From Streptomyces sp. DSM 110735 (GTDB taxonomy: Bacteria; Actinomycetota; Actinomycetes; Streptomycetales; Streptomycetaceae), in NCBI RefSeq assembly GCF_016482685.1, contig NZ_JACYHF010000011.1, forward strand, positions 62,001-126,000: a stretch of DNA of 64,000 nucleotides, read 5' to 3'. How positions within the stretch are numbered: the first letter of the stretch is position 1; each line of letters opens with the position of its first letter. Below are positions 9,301 to 18,902 of the stretch, piece after piece. The position numbers and the translations under genes were made by a program. A model generated the notes under the pieces. The model was given only the letters and a program-made list of their open reading frames with translations. It was not told where the DNA came from and searched no databases.

Positions 9301-9872
9301 CCGCGGCGGGCGCCGAGGACGGCGGCCTTGGTCTGGAGCAGGTCCTGGGTGGTCTCGATCAGCAGGGCGTCGGCACCGCCGGTGACCAGTCCCTCGGCGT
9401 TGCGCTGGTAGGCGTCGCGCAGGGTGGTGTACGGGGCGTGTCCGAGGGTGGGCAGCTTGGTGCCGGGTCCGATGGAGCCGAGGACCCAGCGGGGGCGGCC
9501 GTCGCGCGCGGTGTACTCGTCGGCGACCTCGCGGGCGACGCGGGCGCCGGACTCGGACAGTTCGTGGACGCGCTCGGGGATGTCGTACTCGCCGAGGGCG
9601 GAGTGGTTGGCGCCGAAGGTGTTGGTCTCGACGCAGTCGACGCCGACGGCGAAGTAGGCGTCGTGGACCGAACGGACGATGTCGGGGCGGGTGAGATTGA
9701 GGATCTCGTTGCAGCCTTCGAGCTGCTGGAAGTCGTCGAGCGTGGGCTCCTGGGCCTGGAGCATGGTGCCCATCGCTCCGTCGGCGACCACCACGCGGGC
9801 GGCGAGTGCCTCTCGGAGCGCGGACACACGGGTCCGGAGGTCGGCGTGGGGGGACGTCGGCGACGAGGCCAT
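6360..9872 (-). CDS. metH: Cobalamin-dependent methionine synthase
   Basis: A 1170-aa four-module enzyme that methylates homocysteine to methionine using methyltetrahydrofolate and cobalamin (the E. coli protein has 1227 aa). The homocysteine module has its zinc cysteines in GLNCATG (about residue 236) and VGGCCGTTPEH (about 300). The folate module follows, with ERTNANGSKKFR and the HMLDLCVDYVG strand. The B12 module has DVHDIGKN (about 745; the cobalt-ligand His). The C-terminal AdoMet reactivation module has RFSLGYGACPD (about 1110). The start MASSPTSP was chosen because it follows CAGGGAG; longer frames only add promoter sequence. No cobalamin riboswitch is visible in the 292-base gap to the divergent gylR. 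Confidence 0.97.
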   Translation of the reverse strand: MASSPTSPHADLRTRVSALREALAARVVVADGAMGTMLQAQEPTLDDFQQLEGCNEILNLTRPDIVRSVHDAYFAVGVDCVETNTFGANHSALGEYDIPERVHELSESGARVAREVADEYTARDGRPRWVLGSIGPGTKLPTLGHAPYTTLRDAYQRNAEGLVTGGADALLIETTQDLLQTKAAVLGARRGLDALGLDLPVIVSVTVETTGTMLLGSEIGAALTALEPLGIDMIGLNCATGPAEMSEHLRHLARNARIPLSCMPNAGLPVLGKDGAHYPLTAPELADAQETFVREYGLSLVGGCCGTTPEHLRQVVERVRDLTPGERSPRPEPGAASLYQSVPFRQDTSYLAIGERTNANGSKKFREAMLEGRWDDCVEMAREQIREGAHMLDLCVDYVGRDGVTDMAELAGRFATASTLPIVLDSTEVDVLQAGLEKLGGRAVINSVNYEDGDGPDSRFAKVTGLAREHGAALIALTIDEEGQARTPEKKVEIAERLIDDLTGNWGIREEDILVDCLTFTICTGQEESRGDGIATIEAIRELKRRHPDVQTTLGLSNISFGLNPAARILLNSVFLDECVKAGLDSAIVHASKILPLARFSEEEVRTALDLIHDRRAEGYDPLQKLMALFEGATAKSLKAGKAEELAALPLDERLKRRIIDGERNGLEADLDAALQDRPALDIVNDTLLDGMKVVGELFGSGQMQLPFVLQSAEVMKTAVAHLEPHMEKSDAEGKGTIVLATVRGDVHDIGKNLVDIILSNNGYNVVNLGIKQPVSAILDAAEEHRADVIGMSGLLVKSTVIMKENLEELNQRGLAADYPVILGGAALTRAYVEQDLHEIYEGEVRYARDAFEGLRLMDALIGVKRGVPGAKLPELKQRRVRPAAVEVEERPEEGHVRSDVATDNPVPTPPFWGTRVVKGIQLKEYASWLDEGALFKGQWGLKQARAGDGPTYEELVETEGRPRLRGLLDRLQTENLLEAAVVYGYFPCVSKDDDLIILDEGGNERTRFTFPRQRRGRRLCLADFFRPEESGETDVVGLQVVTVGSRIGEETARLFAADAYREYLELHGLSVQLAEALAEYWHARVRSELGFAGEDPSEIEDMFALKYRGARFSLGYGACPDLADRAKIATLLEPERIGVHLSEEFQLHPEQSTDAIVIHHPEAKYFNAR

Positions 9873-10164
9873 GAAGGGGCTCCCTGGGATGCGACGGCTG
9901 TCGGCTATGCGCCCTGCCCCGGCGAGCCGGGCGAGGGGCACGGCGTCAGACTAACCGGCGGTGGGCTTGGATGGGCACCGGCGTCCACCACACGGACGCG
10001 GACGGCGGAACCGGCCCCTTGGGGAAGCGCGGCCGGGTCCGCGCGCCGTGCCGGTACGGCGCGGTCATTGGCGGGAGGTCGGCATGGACCGGTAGTGTTC
10101 GGCATTGTCGAACGATGCCTGAGGTGTCTTTCGATGGCGGCCGGCGGACGGAGGTAGGACGGCG
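9873..10164. promoter_or_regulatory. Divergent metH / gylR promoter region
   Basis: This 292-base region carries the promoters of metH (minus) and gylR (plus). The candidate GylR operator at 10099-10113 lies 52 bases before gylR. No AdoCbl-box or SAM/SAH riboswitch signature was recognised in the metH leader. Confidence 0.6.
10099..10113. promoter_or_regulatory. Candidate GylR operator, copy 1 (autoregulatory)
   Basis: TCGGCATTGTCGAAC occurs here, upstream of gylR, and identically at 11223-11237 upstream of glpF. With the two preceding bases this copy has GTTCG and CGAAC arms around 7 bases, the geometry of IclR-family operators. Confidence 0.75.
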
Positions 10165-10929
10165 ATGGCACGGAACATCCAGTCGCTCGAACGGGCGGCC
10201 GCGATGCTGCGCCTGCTCGCGGGCGGCGAGCGACGGCTCGGACTGTCGGACATCGCCTCGTCGCTGGGCCTCGCCAAGGGCACGGCGCACGGCATCCTGC
10301 GCACCCTCCAGCACGAGGGCTTCGTCGAGCAGGACGAGGCGTCCGGGCGCTATCAGCTCGGCGCGGAGCTGCTGCGCCTGGGCACCACCTATCTGGACGT
10401 GCACGAACTGCGGGCACGGGCACTGGTGTGGACCGACGACCTGGCCCGCTCCAGCGGCGAGAGCGTGCACCTGGGGGTGCTGCACCAGCAGGGCGTGCTG
10501 ATCGTGCACCACGTCTTCCGTCCGGACGACAGCCGGCAGGTGCTGGAGATCGGCGCCATGCAGCCGCTGCACTCGACGGCGCTCGGCAAGGTGCTCGCCG
10601 CGTACGACCCGGTGGCCCACAGCGAGGCGCTGGAAGCCCCGCGCAAGGCGTTCACCGACCGTACGGTGTGCGGTCCCGAGGACTTCGAGCACATCCTCGA
10701 CCTCACCCGCGCGCGGGGGTACGCCGCCGACGTGGAGGAGACCTGGGAGGGCATGGCGTCCATCGCCGCCCCCATCCACGACCGCCGCCGCATGCCGGTG
10801 GGCGCGGTCGGCATCACCGGCGCCGTGGAGCGTCTTGGCCGCGAGGGCGAACTCCGCCCGGAGCTGATCGCGGCGGTGCGGGACTGCGCCCGCGCGGTCT
10901 CCCGGGACCTGGGCGCGGCCCGCTTCTGA
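10165..10929 (+). CDS. gylR: IclR-family glycerol operon regulator GylR
   Basis: A 254-aa IclR-family transcription factor. The N-terminal winged helix (RNIQSLERAAAMLRLLAGG, then LGLSDIASSLGLAKGTAHGILRTL) is followed by the effector domain (GESVHLGVLHQQGVLIVHHVF; MQPLHSTALGKVLAAY; GMASIAAPIHD). Length and position directly upstream of glpF-glpK-glpD match the Streptomyces glycerol regulator GylR, which represses the operon and its own gene and is relieved by glycerol or glycerol-3-phosphate. A 15-base sequence shared by the gylR and glpF promoters supports binding at both. ATG follows GGAGG. Confidence 0.95.
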   Translation: MARNIQSLERAAAMLRLLAGGERRLGLSDIASSLGLAKGTAHGILRTLQHEGFVEQDEASGRYQLGAELLRLGTTYLDVHELRARALVWTDDLARSSGESVHLGVLHQQGVLIVHHVFRPDDSRQVLEIGAMQPLHSTALGKVLAAYDPVAHSEALEAPRKAFTDRTVCGPEDFEHILDLTRARGYAADVEETWEGMASIAAPIHDRRRMPVGAVGITGAVERLGREGELRPELIAAVRDCARAVSRDLGAARF

Positions 10930-11367
10930 GGCGGGTCCCGCCGGGTCTCCGCCGGCCCTTGCCCGCACTCCCCCGCCCGGGCCGTCGCGCCGGGGCGGTC
11001 GTACGCGTGCCCGCGCTCGCCCGCACGCCCCTCATGCCCCGCGCGCCCTGCACGCACCGCGCCCGCCGTGGCGCGCCCGTCACACCTTGCGCCGCCCCTG
11101 ACGCCCCACGCGCCCCTCGTGCCACGCCGGGCGATAGCCCCCGCCGATCAGTAACGATCGCGTTTTCGATTACAGAACCCTTGACGCATGGACGACCCCA
11201 AAGCGAGACTCCCGTCCATCGGTCGGCATTGTCGAACACTTACCGGTAATGCACGTTAGGGTGTGACAGCGCCCAGGACCGACACCGCTCTCACCCCCGA
11301 GGGCACGAGAACCCCCGAAGGGACGCGGGGTTCGGCATTCCCTGGACGAAGGACAAAGGAGTCGCGG
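10930..11367. promoter_or_regulatory. Glycerol operon promoter region
   Basis: This 438-base gap lies between gylR and glpF. The first ~210 bases are C-rich low-complexity sequence with no credible gene. The region from about 11150 is richer in A/T and holds the operator copy at 11223-11237, which overlaps a TTGTCG that could serve as -35, followed by ACGTTAGGGT as a weak -10. The 5-prime leader before the GTG at 11368 is about 100 bases. Confidence 0.6.
11223..11237. promoter_or_regulatory. Candidate GylR operator, copy 2 (glpF promoter)
   Basis: TCGGCATTGTCGAAC, identical to 10099-10113. It lies 131 bases before the glpF start and overlaps a possible -35 element, which suits repression of glpFKD. 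Confidence 0.75.
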
Positions 11368-12159
11368 GTGTCCAGCTCCGACATCTTCATCGGCGAGACC
11401 ATCGGTACCGCCATACTCATCCTGCTCGGCGGCGGTGTGTGTGCCGCCGTGACGCTGAAGGCCTCCAAGGCGCGGGGCGCCGGCTGGCTCGCCATCGCCT
11501 TCGGGTGGGGTTTCGCCGTTCTGACGGCGGTCTACACCTCCGCGCCGCTCTCCGGCGCGCATCTGAACCCGGCCGTGACGCTGGCGCTCGCCATCAAGGA
11601 CCACGACTTCAGCACCCTCCCGGAGTACTGGGGCGGTCAGCTCCTCGGCGCGATGATCGGCGCCACGCTGGTCTGGGTGGCCTACTACGGCCAGTTCCAC
11701 GCCCACCTCACCGACCGGGAGATCGTCGGCGGTCCGGGCGCGCAGGACACGGTCAAGGCGGTCGAGGCCGAGGAAGCCGCCGCGGGCCCGGTCCTGGGCA
11801 TCTTCTCCACCGGTCCGGAGATCCGGAACGCGGTGCAGAACCTCCTCACGGAGATCATCGGCACGCTGGTGCTGGTCCTGGCGGTGCTCACCCAGGGCCT
11901 GAACGACAAGGGCAACGGTCTGGGCGTCCTGGGCGCCCTGATCACCGCGCTGGTGGTCGTCGGTATCGGCCTCTCGCTCGGCGGCCCGACGGGGTACGCG
12001 ATCAACCCGGCCCGCGACCTGGGCCCGCGCATCGTGCACGCCCTGCTGCCGCTGCCGAACAAGGGCGGCTCGGACTGGAGCTACGCGTGGATTCCGGTCG
12101 TCGGTCCACTGATCGGCGGCGCGATCGCTGCGGGCATCTACAACGTCGCTTTTGCTTGA
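11368..12159 (+). CDS. glpF: Glycerol uptake facilitator (aquaglyceroporin)
   Basis: A 263-aa MIP-family channel allowing glycerol to cross the membrane. Both NPA signatures are present, in GAHLNPAVTLALAIKD and GYAINPARDLGPRI, within six hydrophobic segments. An unusual feature is a hydrophilic loop of about 50 residues in the middle (FHAHLTDREIVGGPGAQDTV and onward), longer than in E. coli GlpF. The GTG start was chosen because AAAGGAG lies 6 bases upstream; a frame beginning at 11263 would place 35 non-membrane residues in front. First gene of the gyl operon, 97 bases from glpK. Confidence 0.95.
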   Translation: MSSSDIFIGETIGTAILILLGGGVCAAVTLKASKARGAGWLAIAFGWGFAVLTAVYTSAPLSGAHLNPAVTLALAIKDHDFSTLPEYWGGQLLGAMIGATLVWVAYYGQFHAHLTDREIVGGPGAQDTVKAVEAEEAAAGPVLGIFSTGPEIRNAVQNLLTEIIGTLVLVLAVLTQGLNDKGNGLGVLGALITALVVVGIGLSLGGPTGYAINPARDLGPRIVHALLPLPNKGGSDWSYAWIPVVGPLIGGAIAAGIYNVAFA

Positions 12160-12256
12160 TGAGTAACGATTTGCCGCAAAAGAGCCGATCATTCGAGTAC
12201 GCGCCGTACACACCGCACGCACCGCACCCTCACCTCGGATCTCCCAGGAGCACACA

Positions 12257-13795
<1,539 letters not shown>

Positions 13796-13847
13796 GCGGG
13801 CGGCAAGGACCGCCCATCCGGCTCTGACGAGGAGTGAAGTACCCGAC

Positions 13848-15464
13848 ATGACCAGTCCCACCACCCTGCCGCCCGTACCCACCCTGGGCACGCGCCCCGC
13901 CTCCGGGTCCAACCCGAGCCGGGCCGAGACCAGGGAGCAGCTCGCCAGGGCGTCCTACGACCTCCTGGTGATCGGCGGCGGCATCCTCGGCATCTCCACC
14001 GCCTGGCACGCCGCGCAGTCCGGGCTCAGGGTGGCGCTGGTCGACGCCGGTGACTTCGCCGGTGCCACCTCCTCCGCCTCCTCCAAGCTGCTCCACGGCG
14101 GTCTGCGGTACCTGCAGACCGGCGCGGTGAAGCTGGTTGCGGAGAACCACTTCGAGCGCCGTGCGGTCTCCCGCCAGGTGGCCCCCCACCTGGCGAACCC
14201 GCTCACCTTCTACCTCCCGGTGTACAAGGGCGGGCCGCACGGCGCGGCGAAGCTCGGCGCGGGCGTGTTCGCGTACTCGGCGCTCTCCGCGTTCGGGGAC
14301 GGCGTGGGGCATCTGCTCTCGCCGTCCCGGGCCGCGCGGGACGTGCCCGAGCTGCGCACCGAGAACCTGAAGGCCGTGGCCGTCTACGGCGACGACCAGA
14401 TGAACGACGCGCGCATGGCGCTGATGACGGTCCGCGCGGCGGTCGACGCGGGCGCGGTCGTCCTCAACCACGCCGAGGTCACCGGGCTGCGCTTCACGCG
14501 CGGCCGGGTCACCGGAGCCGAGCTGCGGGACCGGGTGTCGGGCGAGGAGTTCGGCGTGAACGCCCGGCTGGTGCTCAACGCCACCGGTCCCTGGGTCGAC
14601 CACGTACGCCGTCTGGAGGACCCGCAGGCGGCGCCGTCGATCCGGCTGTCCAAGGGCGCGCACCTGGTGCTCAAGCGCACGGCGCCCTGGAAGGCGGCGC
14701 TGGCGACGCCCATCGACAAGTACCGCATCACCTTCGCCCTCCCCTGGGAGGACATGCTGCTGCTCGGCACGACCGACGAGGAGTACGAGGGCGACCCGGG
14801 CGAGGTGTCCGTCACCGAGAAGGACATCGCGCAGATCCTGGACGAGGCGGCGTTCTCCGTCCGGGACAACCAGCTCAGGCGGGAGCTGATGACGTACGCC
14901 TTCGCGGGGCTCCGGGTGCTGCCCGGTGGACCCGGTGACACCGCCAAGGCCAAGCGGGAGACGGTGGTCACCGAGGGCCGGGGCGGGATGCTGTCCGTCG
15001 CGGGCGGCAAGTGGACGACCTTCCGGCACATCGGCCGTACGGTCATGAAGAAGCTGGAGGAGCTGCCGGGTCACCCGCTCGGGGACGACTTCGAGCCGGT
15101 CTCCGCGCTGCCCAAGCGGCTGCCGCTGCCCGGTGTGGCCAATCCGCGCGCGGTCGCTCACCGGCTCCTGGTGGACCGTCCGGCGCCGGGTCCGCGCATG
15201 GGCGCCGACACCGCCCGGCATCTGGCCACGCACTACGGCTCGCTCGCCTTCGACATCGCGCGCCTGGCCAACGAGCACCCGGAGCTGGCCGAGCGTGTCC
15301 ACCCCGACGCGCCGGAGATCTGGGCGCAGGTGGTGTGGGCGCGTGACCACGAGTGGGCGGAGACGCCGGACGACGTGCTGCGCCGCCGTACGACGCTGAC
15401 GATCCGGGGTCTGGCCACCGACGAGATACGCGCCGGGGTGCAGGGTCTGCTCGACCAGCGCTAG
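13848..15464 (+). CDS. glpD: Glycerol-3-phosphate dehydrogenase, FAD-dependent
   Basis: A 538-aa membrane-associated flavoenzyme oxidising glycerol-3-phosphate to dihydroxyacetone phosphate and passing electrons to menaquinone. The FAD dinucleotide fold begins with LLVIGGGILGISTAWHAA, then the family motif ATSSASSKLLHGGLRYLQ. The C-terminal DAO_C helical domain starts near residue 420. The start ATG follows GAGGAGTGAAG; the open frame upstream overlaps glpK in another frame and is not coding. Last gene of the gyl operon. Confidence 0.96.
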   Translation: MTSPTTLPPVPTLGTRPASGSNPSRAETREQLARASYDLLVIGGGILGISTAWHAAQSGLRVALVDAGDFAGATSSASSKLLHGGLRYLQTGAVKLVAENHFERRAVSRQVAPHLANPLTFYLPVYKGGPHGAAKLGAGVFAYSALSAFGDGVGHLLSPSRAARDVPELRTENLKAVAVYGDDQMNDARMALMTVRAAVDAGAVVLNHAEVTGLRFTRGRVTGAELRDRVSGEEFGVNARLVLNATGPWVDHVRRLEDPQAAPSIRLSKGAHLVLKRTAPWKAALATPIDKYRITFALPWEDMLLLGTTDEEYEGDPGEVSVTEKDIAQILDEAAFSVRDNQLRRELMTYAFAGLRVLPGGPGDTAKAKRETVVTEGRGGMLSVAGGKWTTFRHIGRTVMKKLEELPGHPLGDDFEPVSALPKRLPLPGVANPRAVAHRLLVDRPAPGPRMGADTARHLATHYGSLAFDIARLANEHPELAERVHPDAPEIWAQVVWARDHEWAETPDDVLRRRTTLTIRGLATDEIRAGVQGLLDQR

Positions 15465-15627
15465 CCCGCCGGCTCCCCCGGTCCGGATCGCCGCGCGTGC
15501 GGGGTGTTCCGGGCCGGGGATCGGGGCAGTGATCCGTTCAACCCCCCGTCCAGGGGGCTGCGGGCGCTCCGGCCGGACGCCGTAAGGTTGGGTGGTCAGG
15601 CGAGAGCACGTCGGAAGGAGGCACTGG

Positions 15628-16623
15628 GTGATCGAGCTGGAGGGTGTTCCCGAGCTGATCGACCCAGTCATGGTGGCCGCGTTCGAGGGCTGGAACGATG
15701 CCGGTGACGCCGCCTCCACGGCGGTCGGCCATCTGGAACGCGAGTGGAAGGGCGAGGTCTTCGCCGCGCTGGACGCGGAGGACTACTACGACTTCCAGGT
15801 CAACCGGCCCACGGTCTTCATGGAGGGCGGCGTACGCAAGATCACCTGGCCGACCACGCGGCTCTCGGTGGTCCGGGTCGGCGGTGACAAGCCCCGTGAC
15901 CTGGTGCTGGTGCGCGGCATCGAGCCGTCGATGCGCTGGCGCTCGTTCTGCAACGAGATCCTCGGCTTCGCCCATGAGCTGGGCGTGGAGCTGGTGGTGA
16001 TCCTGGGCGCGCTGCTCGGCGACACCCCGCACACCCGGCCGGTCCCGGTCAGCGGGGTGACCTCGGACGCGGACCTGGCGCGCCGGATGGATCTGGAGGA
16101 GACGAAGTACGAGGGCCCGACGGGCATCGTCGGCGTCCTCCAGGAAGCCTGCACGCACGCCGGGGTCCCGGCGGTGTCGCTGTGGGCGGCGGTGCCGCAC
16201 TACGTGTCGCAGCCGCCCAACCCGAAGGCCACCCTGGCGCTGCTGAATCGTCTGGAGGATCTGCTGGACCTGCGCATCCCGCAGGGCGAGCTGCCCGAGG
16301 ACGCGCGTGCCTGGCAGGTGGGCGTGGATCAGCTCGCGGCCGAGGACAGCGAGGTCTCGGAGTACGTGCAGACGCTGGAGCAGGCGCGGGACACCGCCGA
16401 GCTGCCGGAGGCGTCCGGCGAGGCCATCGCGCGTGAGTTCGAGCGCTATCTGCGGCGGCGGGACGTCGGACCGGGCGGCGGACACGCCACGGCGGACGGC
16501 TCGGACAGCGGACCGTTCCGGCGCGACACGCCGAGCGGGCGGACCCGACCGCCCAAGCCCCCGAAGCCGGAGGCGCCGGGCGCGTCGGAAGGCGGCGAGG
16601 ACGCGGACGGCTCGGAGGACTGA
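15628..16623 (+). CDS. PAC2-family protein
   Basis: A 331-aa member of the PAC2 (proteasome assembly chaperone 2-like) family of actinobacteria. Recognisable segments are VMVAAFEGWNDAGDAAS at the N-terminus, GVTSDADLARRMDLEE in the middle and SVWAAVPHYV-like LWAAVPHYVSQPPNPKATLALL further on. The last ~50 residues (after about 280) are charged, Pro/Gly-rich and probably disordered. PAC2 proteins chaperone the 20S proteasome in eukaryotes and archaea; in actinobacteria the role is unsettled. GTG follows GGAGG. A possible -10 TAAGGT lies at 15583-15588. It converges on mshC, with a long hairpin between them. Confidence 0.88.
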   Translation: MIELEGVPELIDPVMVAAFEGWNDAGDAASTAVGHLEREWKGEVFAALDAEDYYDFQVNRPTVFMEGGVRKITWPTTRLSVVRVGGDKPRDLVLVRGIEPSMRWRSFCNEILGFAHELGVELVVILGALLGDTPHTRPVPVSGVTSDADLARRMDLEETKYEGPTGIVGVLQEACTHAGVPAVSLWAAVPHYVSQPPNPKATLALLNRLEDLLDLRIPQGELPEDARAWQVGVDQLAAEDSEVSEYVQTLEQARDTAELPEASGEAIAREFERYLRRRDVGPGGGHATADGSDSGPFRRDTPSGRTRPPKPPKPEAPGASEGGEDADGSED

Positions 16624-16626
16624 GTG

Positions 16627-16671
16627 AACGCGGTGGGGCGGTACCCGGATCGGGTACCGCCCCACCGCGTT
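16627..16671. terminator. Bidirectional terminator, 21-bp perfect stem
   Basis: Arms 16627-16647 and 16651-16671 are perfect complements around the 3-base loop GAT. The hairpin lies exactly between the PAC2 gene (plus) and mshC (minus). Confidence 0.85.
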
Positions 16672-16697
16672 GTGCGGGTGTCAGAGCCGTGCGGGCG

Positions 16698-17927
16698 TCA
16701 GAGCGCCACGCCGAGCAGCGCGTCGACCGTACGGCTGACCAGACCGGGCGCGCCGATGTCGGTGCCGCCCTCGGTCTCCTGGCGGGCCGCCCAGCGGTCC
16801 ACCGCCTCCAGGGCGGCGGGCGCGTCGAGGTCGTCGGCCAGGGCGGCGCGGACCTCGTCCACCAGCGCGTCGGCGGAGGGGCCGTCGGGCCGGGAGACGG
16901 CGGCGCGCCAGCGGCCGAGGCGGTCCACGGCGTCCTGGAGGACCTGGTCGGTCCACTCCCAGTCGGAGCGGTAGTGGTGGGAGTGCAGGGCGAGCCGGAT
17001 GGCGGCGGGGTCGACGCCGTCGCGGCGGAGCTGCGAGACGAAGACGAGGTTGCCCTTCGACTTCGACATCTTCTCGCCGTCCAGACCGACCATGCCCGCG
17101 TGGACGTACGCCTTGGCCATGGGGAACTCGCCGGTCAGCACCTGGGCGTGGGAGGCGCCCATCTCGTGGTGCGGGAAGGCGAGGTCGGAGCCGCCGCCCT
17201 GGACGTCGAAGCCCATGCCGAGGTGGTCGAGGGCGATGGCGACGCACTCGATGTGCCAGCCGGGGCGACCGCGGCCGAGCGAACCGCCGTCCCAGCTCGG
17301 CTCGCCCTCTCGGGCGGCCAGCCACAGCATCGGGTCCAGCGGGTTCTTCTTGCCCTGCCGGTCGGGGTCGCCGCCGCGCTCGGCGGACAGCAGCCGCATG
17401 GCGGCGGAGTCGAGGTGGGAGACGCCGCCGAAGTGCGGGTCGGACTCGACGGAGAAGTAGATGTCGCCGTCCAGCTCGTAGGCGGCGCCGAGGTCACGCA
17501 GCCGCTCCACGAGGGGGACGATGCCGGGTATGGCCTCGACGGCGCCTATGTAGTGCTGCGGGGGCAGCATCCTGAGGGCGGTCATGTCCTCGCGGAAGAG
17601 GGCGGTCTCCTTCTCGGCGAGGGCGACCCAGTCGACGCCGTCCCGGTCGGCCCGCTCCAGGAGCGGGTCGTCGACGTCGGTGACGTTCTGGACGTAGTGG
17701 ACCTGCCGCTTGGTGTCGAGCCACACGCGCTGCACGAGGTCGAACGCGTTGTAGGTCGCCGCGTGACCCATGTGGGTCGCGTCGTACGGCGTGATGCCGC
17801 AGACGTAGATCCGGGCGACAGGACCGGGGTCCAGGGTGACCGGACCGCCGGTCGCGGTGTCGTGAATCCTCAGGTCGCGGCCCTGACCGGGCAGGGCGGG
17901 GACCTCGGAAGCGGGCCAGGCATGCAT
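16698..17927 (-). CDS. mshC: Mycothiol ligase MshC (Cys:GlcN-Ins ligase)
   Basis: A 409-aa class-I aminoacyl-tRNA-synthetase-like ligase that joins cysteine to glucosaminyl-inositol with ATP in mycothiol biosynthesis. It resembles CysS but has the MshC features: the N-terminus MHAWPASEVPALPG, the zinc-binding/HIGH-like YVCGITPYDATHMGHA, the GWHIECVAIALDHLG zinc segment, FPHHEMGASHAQ, and KMSKSKGN. The length is exactly that of MshC; CysRS is longer. Start MHAWP was preferred over an upstream Met. Downstream on the same strand there is only the hairpin shared with the PAC2 gene. The next three genes upstream (SCO1664 family, DUF3090, histidine phosphatase) face the same way, as they do beside mshC in mycobacteria from memory. 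Confidence 0.95.
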   Translation of the reverse strand: MHAWPASEVPALPGQGRDLRIHDTATGGPVTLDPGPVARIYVCGITPYDATHMGHAATYNAFDLVQRVWLDTKRQVHYVQNVTDVDDPLLERADRDGVDWVALAEKETALFREDMTALRMLPPQHYIGAVEAIPGIVPLVERLRDLGAAYELDGDIYFSVESDPHFGGVSHLDSAAMRLLSAERGGDPDRQGKKNPLDPMLWLAAREGEPSWDGGSLGRGRPGWHIECVAIALDHLGMGFDVQGGGSDLAFPHHEMGASHAQVLTGEFPMAKAYVHAGMVGLDGEKMSKSKGNLVFVSQLRRDGVDPAAIRLALHSHHYRSDWEWTDQVLQDAVDRLGRWRAAVSRPDGPSADALVDEVRAALADDLDAPAALEAVDRWAARQETEGGTDIGAPGLVSRTVDALLGVAL

Positions 17928-18068
17928 GTACATGAGACTAACCGCCCGCGAGCGGCGCATACGAACCGGATCGGGCCGGATGGCCGGTTCGGCGCTCTTG
18001 CGCGGCGGCGGATTCCGTGCAGGACACCGCTGTCGCCGGGCAGAACGCCGCTGATGTCGGCGTTGTCG

Positions 18069-18902
18069 TCAGACCGGTGGCCAGGGGATCGCGGGCCAGT
18101 CGCCCGACGGTTCCGGGTGGCGTCCCGAGGCGCGCAGGTCGGCGACGCGGGCGCGGGTGGCCTCGATCTCGGCGGGGGTGAGCAGCGGGGCGAGGCGCCC
18201 GGCCAGGGGCGCGCCCTCGGCCAGCTCGTCCTGAAGGCGGTCGAGGACGGAGACGGCATCCTCGGCCAGCGGTTCGCCCGCCCAGCCCCACAGCAGGGTG
18301 CGCAGCTTGTTCTCGGTGTGGAACGTGACGCCGTGGTCGATGCCGTAGAGCGCGCCGGTCGCGGTGGGCAGGAGGTGACCGCCCTTGCGGTCGGCGTTGT
18401 TGATCACGGCGTCCAGGACGGCGAGGCGGCGCAGCCGTACGTCGTCGGCGTGCACGAGGAGCGCGGTGCGGCCCTCGCCGACCTCGGCGAAGCCGACCGC
18501 CTTCCAGCCCGGCTCCGGCTCCTCGCCGTCGACCAGGGCGAGGAGTTCGGCCTCGGGGCTCACGTCGATCCAGAGCTGGCACATGCCCTCGCCGTAGGGG
18601 CCCTCGCGCAGCACGGTGGGCGGCACGAGTCCCCAGCCGGTCGCCTCGGAGACCTCGTAGGCGGCGACCTCGCGGCCCGCCAGGGTGCCGTCGGGGAAGT
18701 CCCACAGCGGGCGCTCCCCGGCGACGGGCTTGTACACGCAGGACGCTTCCCGGCCGTCCAGGGCGACCGTGCAGAACAGGGCGGCGTTGGAGGCGTCGCG
18801 GATCCGGCCGCGTACGGTCAGCTCGCCCCGCGCGATCAGCTCCGCGAGGTCCGCGTCGGTGGCGGTCACGCTCCCCGGCGGTATCCGTTCTGGCGCGGAC
18901 AT
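18069..18902 (-). CDS. SCO1664-family protein (PI3/4-kinase-like fold)
   Basis: A 277-aa protein of the actinobacterial SCO1664 family, which has remote similarity to phosphatidylinositol 3/4-kinases. Visible elements: CVYKPVAGERPLWDFP (candidate ATP-binding lysine in the YKP segment), LDAVINNADRKGGHLL (catalytic-loop-like, N-N-A-D-R) and GALYGIDHGVTFHTENKLRT (metal-binding DHG). These look intact, so a kinase-type activity is plausible, but the substrate is unknown. ATG follows GGAAGG. The start lies 37 bases inside the end of the DUF3090 gene, so the two are translationally linked. Confidence 0.88.
   Translation of the reverse strand: MSAPERIPPGSVTATDADLAELIARGELTVRGRIRDASNAALFCTVALDGREASCVYKPVAGERPLWDFPDGTLAGREVAAYEVSEATGWGLVPPTVLREGPYGEGMCQLWIDVSPEAELLALVDGEEPEPGWKAVGFAEVGEGRTALLVHADDVRLRRLAVLDAVINNADRKGGHLLPTATGALYGIDHGVTFHTENKLRTLLWGWAGEPLAEDAVSVLDRLQDELAEGAPLAGRLAPLLTPAEIEATRARVADLRASGRHPEPSGDWPAIPWPPV

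Noticed and set aside
6390..10157. 1255-aa open frame antisense to metH
   Set aside because: Val/Gly/Asp-rich shadow of a high-GC gene; metH explains the region fully with family motifs.
9873..10164. Cobalamin or SAM-type riboswitch before metH
   Set aside because: No AdoCbl-box or other conserved core was found in the short leader.
10814..11239. 141-aa minus frame over the gyl promoter
   Set aside because: Arg/Gly-rich, overlaps gylR and the operator; non-coding.
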